NCBI GenBank assembly: GCA_900545815.1
Contig: URAM01000001.1
Coordinates: 153,725 to 217,724, forward strand
From: an uncultured Eubacteriales bacterium
GTDB lineage: Bacteria; Bacillota; Clostridia; Oscillospirales; Oscillospiraceae
Reading direction: 5' to 3'
Length of the DNA stretch: 64,000 nucleotides
In this document: positions 18,874 through 27,470 of the stretch, piece by piece
Numbering within the stretch: position 1 is the stretch's first letter
Layout of the letters: each line of letters opens with the position of its first letter
Program-made: the position numbers and the translations under genes
Notes under the pieces: model-generated
Seen by the model: only the letters and a program-made list of their open reading frames with translations
What the model was told of the DNA's origin: nothing
The model's database searches: none

Positions 18874-18935
18874 AGTTGAGCCCGTCCTTATGGTGTTGCG
18901 GACGGCAATCCCAGAGGACCACCCTTTATTCAACT
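18874..18935 (-). ncRNA. Probable L19 leader, ribosomal protein autoregulatory element
   Basis: In the rplS 5' UTR the minus strand forms an outer stem AGTTGA/TCAACT (18930-18935 with 18874-18879) enclosing a stem CCGTCC/GGACGG (18900-18905 with 18882-18887). This matches the general layout of the Firmicute L19 leader. I recognise it from structure and position, not from a covariance search. Confidence 0.55.
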
Positions 18936-18940
18936 GGTCT

Positions 18941-18969
18941 AGCATACCACATTCCCGACCCAATTGCAA
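18941..18969 (-). promoter_or_regulatory. rplS promoter
   Basis: TTGCAA, 17-base spacer, TATGCT on the minus strand, placing the transcript start just upstream of the leader stem. Confidence 0.7.
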
Positions 18970-18975
18970 CCATTT

Positions 18976-19650
18976 TCACCGAAAAACTTTCCCTTCCCCG
19001 TCGTATATCTCGTTCCGATGATAGCGGACGAAATCCGGCGCGGCGTCCGGCCGCAGGTTCCGGATGGTGTCGATGACAATGGACGGGTTCAGCCCCGGAT
19101 TCTGCGCCATGAGTCGGGCATGGACGGTGATGCAACCCGCTTCCGGCGTCATCTCCCACAGGTGGATCATGGGGATCAGGTCGATTTCCGTATAGCCCTT
19201 CTTGGACTTTTTGGACTTCTTCTGGATGACCAGGCTCTCCTGCCCCAGCAGCGCCTGAATCTCCGCTACTGCGTGCTCCGGCACGCCGTTGTCATACTCC
19301 ATGATCAGCGTCCAGTCAATCTCCGCCAGCCGCTTCAGGGGCGTCTCGATGGGATAGCATTCCACCACATGGATGCCCTCCGGCATAGTCTCATTCATGT
19401 GGGAGGGCACATCCTCAGGCGCCATGCCCTCATTTAATGTGAACTCCAACAGCTCACAGTCGCTGGAATAGCCTACCGACAGGGGCAGGGCGATGGAGAC
19501 ATAGGCGTGCTTGTTGAACCCCTGGGTCTGCCAGATGGGCACTTCGGCACGGGTGAACACCCGCTGGAAGGTAGCCATCAAGTCCAAGTGGGAGATATAG
19601 CAGGCACGTCCGCTCTTGGTGAAGCGGAGACGATGTTTGGGTTTTGCCAT
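18976..19650 (-). CDS. TIGR03936/DUF2344 family radical-SAM-linked protein
   Basis: 224-residue partner of the radical-SAM protein encoded immediately upstream, with 7 bases between them. It opens with HRLRFTKSGRACYISHLDLM and contains PIWQTQGFNKHAYVSIALPL, both typical of DUF2344. In some bacteria the two domains are fused in one chain, which supports joint function. GGAGG precedes the ATG. No catalytic residues are evident and the reaction is unknown; an RNA or ribosome link is often suggested from neighbourhood (rplS here, rng/rplU elsewhere) but is not established. Confidence 0.85.
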   Translation of the reverse strand: MAKPKHRLRFTKSGRACYISHLDLMATFQRVFTRAEVPIWQTQGFNKHAYVSIALPLSVGYSSDCELLEFTLNEGMAPEDVPSHMNETMPEGIHVVECYPIETPLKRLAEIDWTLIMEYDNGVPEHAVAEIQALLGQESLVIQKKSKKSKKGYTEIDLIPMIHLWEMTPEAGCITVHARLMAQNPGLNPSIVIDTIRNLRPDAAPDFVRYHRNEIYDGEGKVFR

Positions 19651-19657
19651 GTTTTAC

Positions 19658-21508
19658 TTACCTCCGATCTTCGTCACAGAACACGCCGTCCGGCAGCAGG
19701 CAGTTGGCGCCGCAGCCCATGCACTGCACTCGGCAGTCCGGCGTGATGACCGAGCGATATGCCTGCTCCCGTTCCCGCCACAGGTATTCCGGGTGAACGC
19801 CAATGTCGATCATGCTCCAGGGTAGGATCTCGTCCTTGGGGCGCTCCCGCAGGGCGTAGAAATCTGGGTCGATGCCAGTCTCGGCAAAGGCTTCCATCCA
19901 GCGCTCGAAGGAGAAATACTCGCTCCAAGAGTCCAGCCGCCCACCCTTGCGCCAGACCGTTTCCAGCAGCTTCCCCAGCCGCCGGTCGCCACGAGCCAGC
20001 ACCGCTTCGATGTAGCTGGTCTCCATCTCGTGCCAGTTGTACTGGATGGACTTGTTTTTGATGGAGCCTCGCAGCAAGTCCACCCGCCGGTGGTACTCAT
20101 CTCTCGTAATTTGCGCCTCCCACTGGAATGGCGTAAAGGGCTTGGGCACAAAGAAGGAGGTGGAGACGGTAATGCGCAGGCCGCGGCTCTTGTTGACGGC
20201 GTAATTTTTCCACGTCCAGTACACCTTCTCCGCCAGTCGGGCGATGCCGATGACGTCCTCATCCGTCTCGGTGGGCAAACCCAGCATGAAATACAGCTTC
20301 ACCGCATTGCAGCCGCCCTCGAAGGCGGTGCGGCAGGACTGTAATAAATCTTCTTCCTTGACGTTCTTGTTGATGGTGTCCCGCATCCGCTGAGTGCCCG
20401 CCTCGGGGGCAAAGGTGATGCTGGTCTTGCGCACCCGCTGCAGCCGCTGCATGATGCCCATGGAAAACCCGTCCGCCCGAAGGGAGGGCAGATTGATGTT
20501 GATGTTGCGGGGGTCGCAGTACTCCAACAGGCCATCGCACAGCTCGGTCAGGGGGCGGTAGTCGCTGGTGGACAGGCTGGAGAGGGTCATCTCCTGGTAG
20601 CCGGAGTCCTTGCAGGATGCGATGCCCTGCTGCACCAGCAGGTCTACGCTCTTGGGCCGCACCGGACGGTAGCAATACCCAGCTTGGCAGAATCGACAAC
20701 CTCGGATACAACCTCGGAACACCTCCAGCATCACCCGGTCGTGGACGATGTCGGTGGAGGGGATGATGGTCTTGACGGGGAAATAGGACTTGTCCAGGTC
20801 TGCCACGATGCGCTTGCGGATGTGCTCCGGCGCACCGTGGGTGGGGGTGATGGCCTGAACGGTGCCGTCCTGGTGGTAGGAAATTTCATACAGGCTGGGT
20901 ACATACAGGCCAGGCACCTGGGCGGCATTTTGCAAAAACTCCGCCCGGCTCCAACCAGCCTGCTTCCCCTTCCGGTACAGGTCGATCATCTCCAGGGTCA
21001 CGTCCTCCCCTTCACCCAAGGAGAAGATGTCGATGAAGTCCGCCAACGGCTCCCCGTTGTACACGCAGGTGCCGCCGGCCACGATGATGGGATCATCCTC
21101 CCCCCGCTGGTCGCTGTGAAGGGGGATGTGAGCCAGATCCAGCATATTCAGCACGTTGGTATAGGCCATCTCGTAGCCCAGGGAAAAGCCCACAAAATCG
21201 AAGTTTTTTAGGCTGTCGCCGCTCTCCAGGGCGTAGAGGGGGATATGTTCTTTGCGCATCTCCTCCTCCATGTCCCCCCAGGGAGCAAAGGCACGCTCAC
21301 ACCAGACGCCCTCCGCCTGGTTCATGGAGCCATAGAGGATGCGCAGTCCCAGGTTGGACATTCCAATTTCGTAAGTGTCCGGAAAGCACATGGCAAAGCG
21401 CACATCTACCGCTGCCTTATCCTTGATGATCTCGTTGTATTCCCCGCCGGTGTAGCGGGCGGGCTTTTGTACGCGCAACAAAATGCGCTCTAGCTTTGCG
21501 TCAATCAT
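19658..21508 (-). CDS. TIGR03960 family B12-binding-domain radical SAM protein
   Basis: 616 residues. The N-terminal cobalamin-binding-like domain (about 35-190) is followed by a radical SAM core with CxxxCxxC in RGCIRGCRFCQAG near residue 265, which ligates the [4Fe-4S] cluster, and then a C-terminal TIGR03960 extension. Three further cysteines cluster near the end (DCRVQCMGCGANC), a possible second metal site. Cotranscribed with the DUF2344 gene. Radical chemistry on an unknown substrate; modification of RNA or a ribosomal protein is conceivable but only inferred. Confidence 0.88.
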   Translation of the reverse strand: MIDAKLERILLRVQKPARYTGGEYNEIIKDKAAVDVRFAMCFPDTYEIGMSNLGLRILYGSMNQAEGVWCERAFAPWGDMEEEMRKEHIPLYALESGDSLKNFDFVGFSLGYEMAYTNVLNMLDLAHIPLHSDQRGEDDPIIVAGGTCVYNGEPLADFIDIFSLGEGEDVTLEMIDLYRKGKQAGWSRAEFLQNAAQVPGLYVPSLYEISYHQDGTVQAITPTHGAPEHIRKRIVADLDKSYFPVKTIIPSTDIVHDRVMLEVFRGCIRGCRFCQAGYCYRPVRPKSVDLLVQQGIASCKDSGYQEMTLSSLSTSDYRPLTELCDGLLEYCDPRNININLPSLRADGFSMGIMQRLQRVRKTSITFAPEAGTQRMRDTINKNVKEEDLLQSCRTAFEGGCNAVKLYFMLGLPTETDEDVIGIARLAEKVYWTWKNYAVNKSRGLRITVSTSFFVPKPFTPFQWEAQITRDEYHRRVDLLRGSIKNKSIQYNWHEMETSYIEAVLARGDRRLGKLLETVWRKGGRLDSWSEYFSFERWMEAFAETGIDPDFYALRERPKDEILPWSMIDIGVHPEYLWREREQAYRSVITPDCRVQCMGCGANCLLPDGVFCDEDRR

Positions 21509-21573
21509 GATGGTTCATCCTATCGCACCGTGTACTCCTCTCACGGCACCGCTTTCTTTCAGATGGTACTATT

Positions 21574-22182
21574 TTACCGGAAAGCGGCGGGAATGACAAG
21601 GCACCTTTTGCAAGAAGTTGCCCCTACCCAGCCTGCCAGCAGCAACAGCCGCATCCCTGCGTCTCCACCCCACCACAGAGCAGCACCCACCGCCGCCAGT
21701 CCCAATCCGCCGGACAGCGCCAGCACCACCTGTTCTGCCCGCCGCTCCCCCACATTGGGTTTCAGCAGACCAGCGCAGAGCACCGCACCGTCCAGCGGGA
21801 ACACCGGCAGCAGGTTGAACAGCGCCAGCAATAAATGCTCCGCCCCAAACAGCGCCGCCCCACGCCACCGCCCCACCCACGGGGTCACGCAGAGCAAGGC
21901 AAAAAGCAGGTTGCACAGAGGGCCGGCGGCGGCGATCCAGAGCAGATCTCTGTCCCGCACCAATGCCTCGTCCACGAAGTCCAGTATGCATCCGAAGGCG
22001 GTCATGGACAGCGCCCGCACCGGGACGCCTCGCCAGCGGGCAGCCAGCAGGTGTCCGCCCTCGTGGAGGGCGGCGGCCAGGAGAAAGGTGACCAGAAAGG
22101 ACGAGGTGCTCTGGTAGAACAAGAATGCGGCCAGAAAGAGAAACCCCGGCGTTATTCTCACCTGACAGATGCGCAGCCCCAC
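21574..22182 (-). CDS. SpoIVFB-like site-2 (M50) intramembrane metalloprotease
   Basis: 202 residues, strongly hydrophobic with about five to six membrane segments. The zinc motif is HEGGH (HExxH, near residue 40) within a transmembrane helix; the second motif NLLPVFPLDG near residue 118 supplies the aspartate ligand. The AAGPLCNLL stretch matches the SpoIVFB AGP loop. In Bacillus SpoIVFB cleaves pro-sigma-K during sporulation. No C-terminal CBS domain is present, so the protein is shorter than B. subtilis SpoIVFB. GTG start at 22182 lacks a clear ribosome site (GTG at 22161 is an alternative); it lies 4 bases after the upstream gene. Confidence 0.85.
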   Translation of the reverse strand: MGLRICQVRITPGFLFLAAFLFYQSTSSFLVTFLLAAALHEGGHLLAARWRGVPVRALSMTAFGCILDFVDEALVRDRDLLWIAAAGPLCNLLFALLCVTPWVGRWRGAALFGAEHLLLALFNLLPVFPLDGAVLCAGLLKPNVGERRAEQVVLALSGGLGLAAVGAALWWGGDAGMRLLLLAGWVGATSCKRCLVIPAAFR

Positions 22183-22186
22183 TGGG

Positions 22187-22573
22187 TCACTGTGCCTGTG
22201 ACCAGCGCAAGGCGTTCAAAAAGGGGGAGTAGTCGCCTTGCAGGCTGGTGGCAGTGCTGGTGGGCTGGACAGCGAAGGCAGTGACGCAGAAATCCTCCAG
22301 GGCGTCCTGGACACTGCCGCCCTGCTCCATCTGGGCAGAAAAGCAGCGGACGGCCTCCTCGAAGTCGCAGGAGCAGGACAGGATGTTCCGTAAAAAGGGT
22401 TCCGCCGCAGTCTTCACTCCAGGCGCCCATCGGACGCCCACATAACACAGGGCGAAGATCAGCAGCGCAGCCCCCAACCGGATGCCCGCCCGCTTCACCC
22501 AGCGGGCGGAACGGGGGCGGTCGGAGGGACGTTTGCGTGGGCTGTGGGAGTTGGAGGGGATCGGTCTGGACAT
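22187..22573 (-). CDS. Small single-pass membrane protein upstream of the M50 protease
   Basis: 128 residues, not assigned to a family. Residues 1-30 are basic and polar (cytoplasmic), about 31-47 form one transmembrane helix, and the remaining 80 residues would lie outside, with the cysteine pair SCSCDF near 67 and a third and fourth cysteine further on. GAGGTGG precedes the ATG. Its position four bases before a SpoIVFB-like protease parallels SpoIVFA, which holds SpoIVFB inactive, but I see no LytM or other SpoIVFA domain. Partner or regulator of the protease is an inference from position only. Confidence 0.6.
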   Translation of the reverse strand: MSRPIPSNSHSPRKRPSDRPRSARWVKRAGIRLGAALLIFALCYVGVRWAPGVKTAAEPFLRNILSCSCDFEEAVRCFSAQMEQGGSVQDALEDFCVTAFAVQPTSTATSLQGDYSPFLNALRWSQAQ

Positions 22574-22677
22574 GGTTCCACCTCATTTCAAGTCGTTGGA
22601 ACGGGCGTGCCGTTCTGTTCCATAGCTATGCGAAGGGGAGAAAGGTTATGTGGGCGGTAAAATTCTCCGGTTTTCCC

Positions 22678-22706
22678 TTGACTTTTTTTTCGGGATGGCA
22701 TATAAT
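22678..22706 (+). promoter_or_regulatory. tRNA-Pro promoter
   Basis: TTGACT, 17-base spacer, TATAAT, ending 13 bases before the tRNA 5' end. Confidence 0.85.
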
Positions 22707-22719
22707 AAAAAACCGTCAA

Positions 22720-22796
22720 CGGGACGTGGCGAAGTTTGGTATCGCGCTTGGTTCGGGTCCAAGAGGCCCCGGGTTCGACTCCCGGCGTTCCGACCA
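22720..22796 (+). tRNA. tRNA-Pro, anticodon CGG
   Basis: 77 bases with CCA encoded. Acceptor arms CGGGACG and CGTTCCG pair with one G-T; anticodon stem CTTGG/CCAAG encloses loop TTCGGGT, giving anticodon CGG (reads CCG). T-loop GTTCGACTC is canonical. Own promoter and terminator flank it. Confidence 0.96.
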
Positions 22797-22800
22797 TCGG

Positions 22801-22834
22801 CAGCACTGAATTGAAGGATTCAGTGCTGTTTTTT
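22801..22834 (+). terminator. tRNA-Pro terminator
   Basis: 11-bp stem (22801-22811 with 22818-22828) followed by TTTTTT. Confidence 0.9.
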
Positions 22835-22906
22835 CTCGCCGTTCTGCTTGTAAAGTATTTTTGCTTTACAGTAATTTTACCCTATTCTTGTTTGATCTTG
22901 CCCCAA

Positions 22907-22940
22907 CATATCTGTAAACTATATTCACTTTACAGATATG
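22907..22940. promoter_or_regulatory. 12-bp inverted repeat, operator candidate upstream of glucosaminidase gene
   Basis: CATATCTGTAAA and its exact reverse complement separated by 10 bases. A further TTTACAG half-site lies at 22865-22871. It sits about 50 bases upstream of the -35 box at 22989 with no T-tract, so a protein-binding site is more likely than a terminator. Confidence 0.4.
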
Positions 22941-22988
22941 TAAAACTTGATTTTTACGCACTTTTTGTCCCCATATGTGTGTATTTCC

Positions 22989-23017
22989 TTGTGTTTTCTC
23001 CCAAAATCCTGTATAAT
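22989..23017 (+). promoter_or_regulatory. Promoter of the secreted glucosaminidase gene
   Basis: TTGTGT, 17-base spacer, TATAAT, about 60 bases before the ATG. Confidence 0.75.
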
Positions 23018-23078
23018 AAACCCATTCACGGGCACAAATGCCCACCGAAAGAGAAGAAATCAAACTGGGAGGAATTCC

Positions 23079-25541
23079 ATGAAATCAGATCGCAACCGCC
23101 CCCTGCTCGCCCTGGCGCTGACCTTGGCGCTGCTGCTGACCCAGTCTGCCCCCGCCTATGCCGCAGAGAGCACGACCCAGGCGGACGCTGTGGGCAGCAT
23201 CGCTGCCGACTACGATGCCGACGAGGGCGAGGTTCACAACACCATCAATGCCGACTCCCTCCTGCCGGAGGCAGACCCAGCGGACGGCGTGGCCACCTTT
23301 GCCAGCTACAGCTACGAGACGGAGCTTGCCAAGTTCCCCAAGAGCTATCAGGTTTTGCTGGCCAAGCTCCACAAAAAGCACCCCAACTGGGTCTTTATCG
23401 CCGACCAGACCAACCTGGACTTTGCCACGGCGGTGGACAAGGAGTCCAACAACGCCCTGTCCTATCTCAGCCCCAGTGCTTGCAGCTTCCTCATGAGCAG
23501 TGCGGTGAAGAACACTTATGCCAACTCCAACACCATCGCCTACTACATGGATCCCCGAAACTATTTCAATGAGAAGGACATCTTCCTCTTTGTGGACATC
23601 AACCACCACAGCAACTACACCCAAGCCGGAGTCAAGTCCGTCCTTAGCGGCACCGACCTTGCCAAGGGGGACAGCTACGCTAAGACCATCCTGAACGCCG
23701 GCAGCAAGAACAATATGAACCCCTATTTCCTGGCTGGCAAGATCATCACCGAAACCGGTGGCCTGCTGTCTCAGACCTCCATCTGCGGTACCAATAAGAA
23801 GTACCCCGGCATCTACAACTTCTACAACATTGGTGCTTACACCGGCGCCGAGGACGGCCTGAAATGGGCATCCCAGAAGGGCTCCTACCAGCGGCCTTGG
23901 AACACCCAAGCTAAGAGCATCAGCGGCGGTGCGTCCATGATCTATTCCAACTTCTACAAGCAAGGGCAGGAGACCATCTACTACACCCGTTTCAATGTGG
24001 GGCCCCGTGCCACCTATGCCAAATACTACCACCAGTATATGTCCAGCCTCTACGGAGGCGCCAACGAGGCGGAGCGGATGTACAAGGGCTATCAGACCAG
24101 CGGCATGAACGGCAACTGCGTCTTTCACATCCCCGTTTTCAAAAGGATGCCCAGCACCTGTTCCCTCCTGAACCTCTCCGATGCCCGAGATGCCGTCCAC
24201 TTTACCAAGGTCACCGAAAAGGCCAAGGCCAAAGCAGAGGTGCGCCTGCGCTCCGGCCCGGCCAACACCTATGACACGCTCAAGACCATCCCCACCGGCG
24301 CCACCTTCCACATCCACGGCGGCGTGGCCACCGACAATTCCAACAAGGCGTATCAGATCGCCAACCCCTATTGGTTCTACGTCACCTACGCCGGCACCAA
24401 GGGATATGTCTCCGCCGAGATGATCCAGGTCAGCACCAGCTACAACCTAAAAAAAGGCTCCACCCATACCCTCCCCTACACCCTGGCCGACTCCGCCGAT
24501 CCGGTCTACTTTCTCAGCAGCAACACTGCCGTGGCCAAGGTGAACGCCAAGGGCAAGGTCACGGGCGTGAAGAACGGCAGCTGCACCATCTACACCTTCT
24601 GCGGCGGCGGCTTTGACGCAGTGGGACTGACCGTCTCCGGCACCGCCACCAACATCCCTGACTCTGGCAAGAAGCCCGCCACGACCACCACCAAGCTCAC
24701 CGACCGGAACACCACCCTCACTCTGGCCTACACCAAAAAGACCTACAATGGCGGCACCCTGAAACCGGCGGTGACCGTGAAACACGGCTCCAAGACCCTC
24801 ACCCACGGTGAGGACTACACCGTTTCTTATCACCACAACAGCGAACCGGGCACCGCCACGGCCAAGATCACCGGCACCGGCAAATACACCGGTTCCCTGT
24901 CCAAGACCTTCCAGATCACCGGTCTCACCGCCACCTACCGCACCACCTCGAAAGCCAACTACCGCTCCGGTGTGGGCACCAGCGCCACTAAGAAGGGCAG
25001 TCTGACCGGCGACAAGCCGGTACAGGTGTACTACGGCTGGCACAAGACGGTGGACGGCGTGAAGTGGTACAAGGTGCGCATCGGCGGCAGCGACTACTAC
25101 ATGAGCGGCAGCTATCTGAAACCGGAGGTGCTGGTGACCTATCAGGTGAAATCCAATGTGAACTACCGCACCGGTGCCGGCACCAGCCACACCAAAAAGG
25201 GGCAGTTCAAGAAAGGCACGTCCATCGCCATCGTCCAAGGCTGGAGCAAGAAGGTCAGCGGCAAGAGCTGGTACCGGGTCAAGGTGGGCAGTAAGTACTA
25301 CTACGTCATGGCCAGCTACCTGACAAAAAAAGAGACCATTTTGGCCTACACCAACCACGGCAAAGTGAACGTCCGCACCGGTGCGGGCACCGACAAGACC
25401 CGTAAAACAAAACTTCTCTCCGGCACCCCCGTCCATGTGGTCAAAGGCGGAGCCAAGACCGTCAGCGGCGACGCTTGGGAACGGGTAAAAGTGGAGGGCA
25501 AGTACTATTACATCATGGCAAGCTACCTGACCAGATCCTAA
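23079..25541 (+). CDS. Secreted N-acetylglucosaminidase-type autolysin with SH3 repeats
   Basis: 820 residues from ATG 23079 (GGGAGGAATTCC upstream). Cleavable signal peptide 1-28 (site after AYA). Residues about 85-345 hold a glucosaminidase (GH73/LytG-like) domain with YMDPRNYFNEKDIFLF and the probable catalytic glutamate in KIITETGG near 225. Then follow an SH3-like domain (about 385-455), a Big_2-like Ig module (SSNTAVAKVNAKGKVTGV), a YNGGTLKPAVTV-type module (about 545-620), and three bacterial SH3 repeats (about 630-690, 700-757, 765-820), which bind cell wall. Cuts glycan strands of peptidoglycan outside the cell. Single-gene unit. Confidence 0.9.
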   Translation: MKSDRNRPLLALALTLALLLTQSAPAYAAESTTQADAVGSIAADYDADEGEVHNTINADSLLPEADPADGVATFASYSYETELAKFPKSYQVLLAKLHKKHPNWVFIADQTNLDFATAVDKESNNALSYLSPSACSFLMSSAVKNTYANSNTIAYYMDPRNYFNEKDIFLFVDINHHSNYTQAGVKSVLSGTDLAKGDSYAKTILNAGSKNNMNPYFLAGKIITETGGLLSQTSICGTNKKYPGIYNFYNIGAYTGAEDGLKWASQKGSYQRPWNTQAKSISGGASMIYSNFYKQGQETIYYTRFNVGPRATYAKYYHQYMSSLYGGANEAERMYKGYQTSGMNGNCVFHIPVFKRMPSTCSLLNLSDARDAVHFTKVTEKAKAKAEVRLRSGPANTYDTLKTIPTGATFHIHGGVATDNSNKAYQIANPYWFYVTYAGTKGYVSAEMIQVSTSYNLKKGSTHTLPYTLADSADPVYFLSSNTAVAKVNAKGKVTGVKNGSCTIYTFCGGGFDAVGLTVSGTATNIPDSGKKPATTTTKLTDRNTTLTLAYTKKTYNGGTLKPAVTVKHGSKTLTHGEDYTVSYHHNSEPGTATAKITGTGKYTGSLSKTFQITGLTATYRTTSKANYRSGVGTSATKKGSLTGDKPVQVYYGWHKTVDGVKWYKVRIGGSDYYMSGSYLKPEVLVTYQVKSNVNYRTGAGTSHTKKGQFKKGTSIAIVQGWSKKVSGKSWYRVKVGSKYYYVMASYLTKKETILAYTNHGKVNVRTGAGTDKTRKTKLLSGTPVHVVKGGAKTVSGDAWERVKVEGKYYYIMASYLTRS

Positions 25542-25555
25542 CCCAGAACACGCAT

Positions 25556-25589
25556 GAACCCCCTAGTGGAACAGTCCACTAGGGGGTTC
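25556..25589. terminator. Shared terminator between glucosaminidase and xerD
   Basis: Perfect 15-bp stem (25556-25570 with 25575-25589) and a 4-base loop, between two convergent genes. T-runs are weak on both sides. Confidence 0.7.
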
Positions 25590-25595
25590 GTCTTG

Positions 25596-26471
25596 TCACG
25601 CTCTGGGGTGCGCCTTCTGGTACACGTCCATCAGGTGCTGATTGATGAGTTTGGTGTAGATCTGGGTGGACGAGATGTCCGCGTGCCCCATCATCTCCTG
25701 GATGGAGCGTAAATCGGCGCCATTTTGCAGCAGGTGGGCGGCAAAGGAATGACGCAGGGTGTGGGGGGTGATCTCGGTCTGGATGCCAGCCTTCTCCTGA
25801 TAGTATTTTACCAGCTTCCAGAACCCCTGCCGGCTCATGCGCACCCCGTTCATATTCACAAACAGCGCCCGCTCTCCCGGTGCCACCAGGTGGGGGCGGA
25901 TATTTTTCAGATAGTCGGACAGCGCCCTGATGGCGCCTGGATACAACGGGATGATTCGGCTCTTTTTCTTCCCCATGCAGACCAGGTAGCCCGATGTCAG
26001 GTTCACGTCATCCAGGTTCAGGGAGATCAGCTCGCTGACCCGAATTCCGGTGGCATACAGCACCTCCAGCATGGCGTGATCTCGGAACCCCTTGTCGTCC
26101 ACACAGCGGGGCTGCTCTAGCAGCAGTTCTACCTCCTGGTTGGAGAGGATCTGAGGGAGCTTCCGCTCCACCTTTTCCGCTTTCACGCCCTTGGCTGGGT
26201 TTTCCGGACACCGCCCCTTCTGCTGGAGCCAGCGGTAGAGGCACTTCAAGGAGGCCAGGGCACGGGTGACGGTGGCCGCCGACTTCCCCATCTTGAGCAG
26301 CTGTTTTCGATATGCCTCGATGCACTCACTGGTAGCGCCCAGCACTTGCCGGTCGTCTTCCCCCAGGTAGTGGACATACTGGGTGATGTCCCGCATATAG
26401 GAGGCGACCGTATTGGCGGAAGCGCCCTTCTCTGTCACAAGATAGGTTTTGAACTCGGTCAGCAGATCCAT
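25596..26471 (-). CDS. xerD: Site-specific tyrosine recombinase XerD
   Basis: Resolves chromosome dimers at dif with a partner Xer recombinase. 291 residues. N-terminal SAM-like core-binding domain (about 1-85: EFKTYLVTEKGASANTVASY) and catalytic domain with arginine in ATGIRVSELI, the HTLRHSFAAHLL motif (H-x-x-R), histidine in GHADISSTQIYT and the nucleophile tyrosine there near residue 278. Its 33-base distance from spoIIM and the spoIIM-xerD order, seen in Clostridia, argue for a housekeeping Xer rather than an element-borne integrase. Confidence 0.93.
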   Translation of the reverse strand: MDLLTEFKTYLVTEKGASANTVASYMRDITQYVHYLGEDDRQVLGATSECIEAYRKQLLKMGKSAATVTRALASLKCLYRWLQQKGRCPENPAKGVKAEKVERKLPQILSNQEVELLLEQPRCVDDKGFRDHAMLEVLYATGIRVSELISLNLDDVNLTSGYLVCMGKKKSRIIPLYPGAIRALSDYLKNIRPHLVAPGERALFVNMNGVRMSRQGFWKLVKYYQEKAGIQTEITPHTLRHSFAAHLLQNGADLRSIQEMMGHADISSTQIYTKLINQHLMDVYQKAHPRA

Positions 26472-26504
26472 AGTTGATAATACCCTTTCTTATTTCTATC
26501 TTTC

Positions 26505-27122
26505 TTAAGCCACATACTGGGGCAGTAATAACAACAATAGTCGGAAGGAGAAGAAGGTGATCAAAGAGAGCACCAGAATGGCTCCAACCACCGCCAAACA
26601 TCCGTTCAGGCGCAGGCTGACTCCGGCGGATTTCGGTCGCCCGAAGGCGATGCTGCTGGCCAGCTCCATGCTCCACACCGCCACCAAAAACAGGATGGGG
26701 ATGAAAAACAGCTCCGCCAATCCAAAGAACACGGCGGCAGCCAGCAGGCCGGAGGGGCCATAAAGGAGAACCAGCGTGGAGATGGCAAAGGCAAAAGAAA
26801 AGCCCTTGCAGAGCATCACAGCAGGGATGACGAACACGCCCAGGGCGGAGAATCCCACCAGGAACAGCAGCAAAGGCAGGCGCAGAAAATACCACAGTGT
26901 GTGGAGGAAGTTGGACCAGGTGCAGGTGCTGTCCGGTGCGATCTGGCTGTAGAGGGAGAAAAACAGCTTCAAGTTCCCGCACCCCTCTGCACCCACCAGC
27001 CAGGCACAGAGCATCCCCAACCCAGCGCCCAGAACAAAGGCTGCGCTCAGGAGCAGAAAGGAACGGGAGTGGGGGGAACCCTTGAGATTCCAACGGTGTA
27101 AAAATCGTTCTGTGCGCTTCAC
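26505..27122 (-). CDS. spoIIM: Stage II sporulation protein M (SpoIIM)
   Basis: Membrane component of the SpoIID-SpoIIM-SpoIIP machinery that drives engulfment during sporulation. 205 residues with about five transmembrane helices. The family core LFLVGFSALGVFVIPAVMLCKGFSFAFAI (described here in part: GFSALGVFVIP and KGFSFAFAI near residues 90-110) is clear. Upstream of xerD in the same unit, driven by the promoter at 27268. Its presence, with the SpoIVFB-like protease, indicates a spore-former. Confidence 0.9.
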   Translation of the reverse strand: MKRTERFLHRWNLKGSPHSRSFLLLSAAFVLGAGLGMLCAWLVGAEGCGNLKLFFSLYSQIAPDSTCTWSNFLHTLWYFLRLPLLLFLVGFSALGVFVIPAVMLCKGFSFAFAISTLVLLYGPSGLLAAAVFFGLAELFFIPILFLVAVWSMELASSIAFGRPKSAGVSLRLNGCLAVVGAILVLSLITFFSFRLLLLLLPQYVA

Positions 27123-27296
27123 TTATATCACCTCGTGGAAGGATATGCAGGGCACGTCCCATTCAGAAGTGAAGCGAGCAGAAAGCAGCATAAAAAGTGC
27201 TATCACCAGCTATCCCCATCTGGTGATAACCGGACAAACGACCGTTTTTTGTGCATTGCCGAAAGATATTATACCTCTATCCTATGGATTGCGCAA
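27123..27296 (-). promoter_or_regulatory. spoIIM-xerD promoter and 145-base leader
   Basis: TTGCGC, 17-base spacer, TATAAT on the minus strand at 27268-27296. The leader contains a 9-bp inverted repeat (27201-27209 with 27220-27228, loop of 10). The remaining sequence up to 27380 shows nothing I can name. Confidence 0.65.
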
Positions 27297-27380
27297 GTTT
27301 TTTTCCCAATCTCTCGCCAATCATTTTTATTGTCTTGTTTTATGTAAATTGTGTTATGTAAAATTGCTGCTCTGGAAACA

Positions 27381-27417
27381 AAACACCCTGTGCGCATCAT
27401 TGGGGCACAGGGTGTTT
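27381..27417 (-). terminator. Terminator after the SCIFF maturase gene
   Basis: 13-bp stem (27381-27393 with 27405-27417), 53 bases past the maturase stop. Confidence 0.75.
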
Positions 27418-27470
27418 GAGAGGTTCTCATTTCTTCCGCTTTCGCCGGTTTCCGCGCCGTTCCGGTCGGC

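Noticed and set aside
23085..24317. 410-codon minus-strand open frame
   Set aside because: Antisense shadow of the glucosaminidase gene; repetitive Gly/Val composition, no recognisable motif.
25596..26471. Integrase of a mobile element
   Set aside because: The tyrosine recombinase sits beside spoIIM in the order known from Clostridia, is 291 residues like XerD, and has no excisionase, att repeats or cargo.
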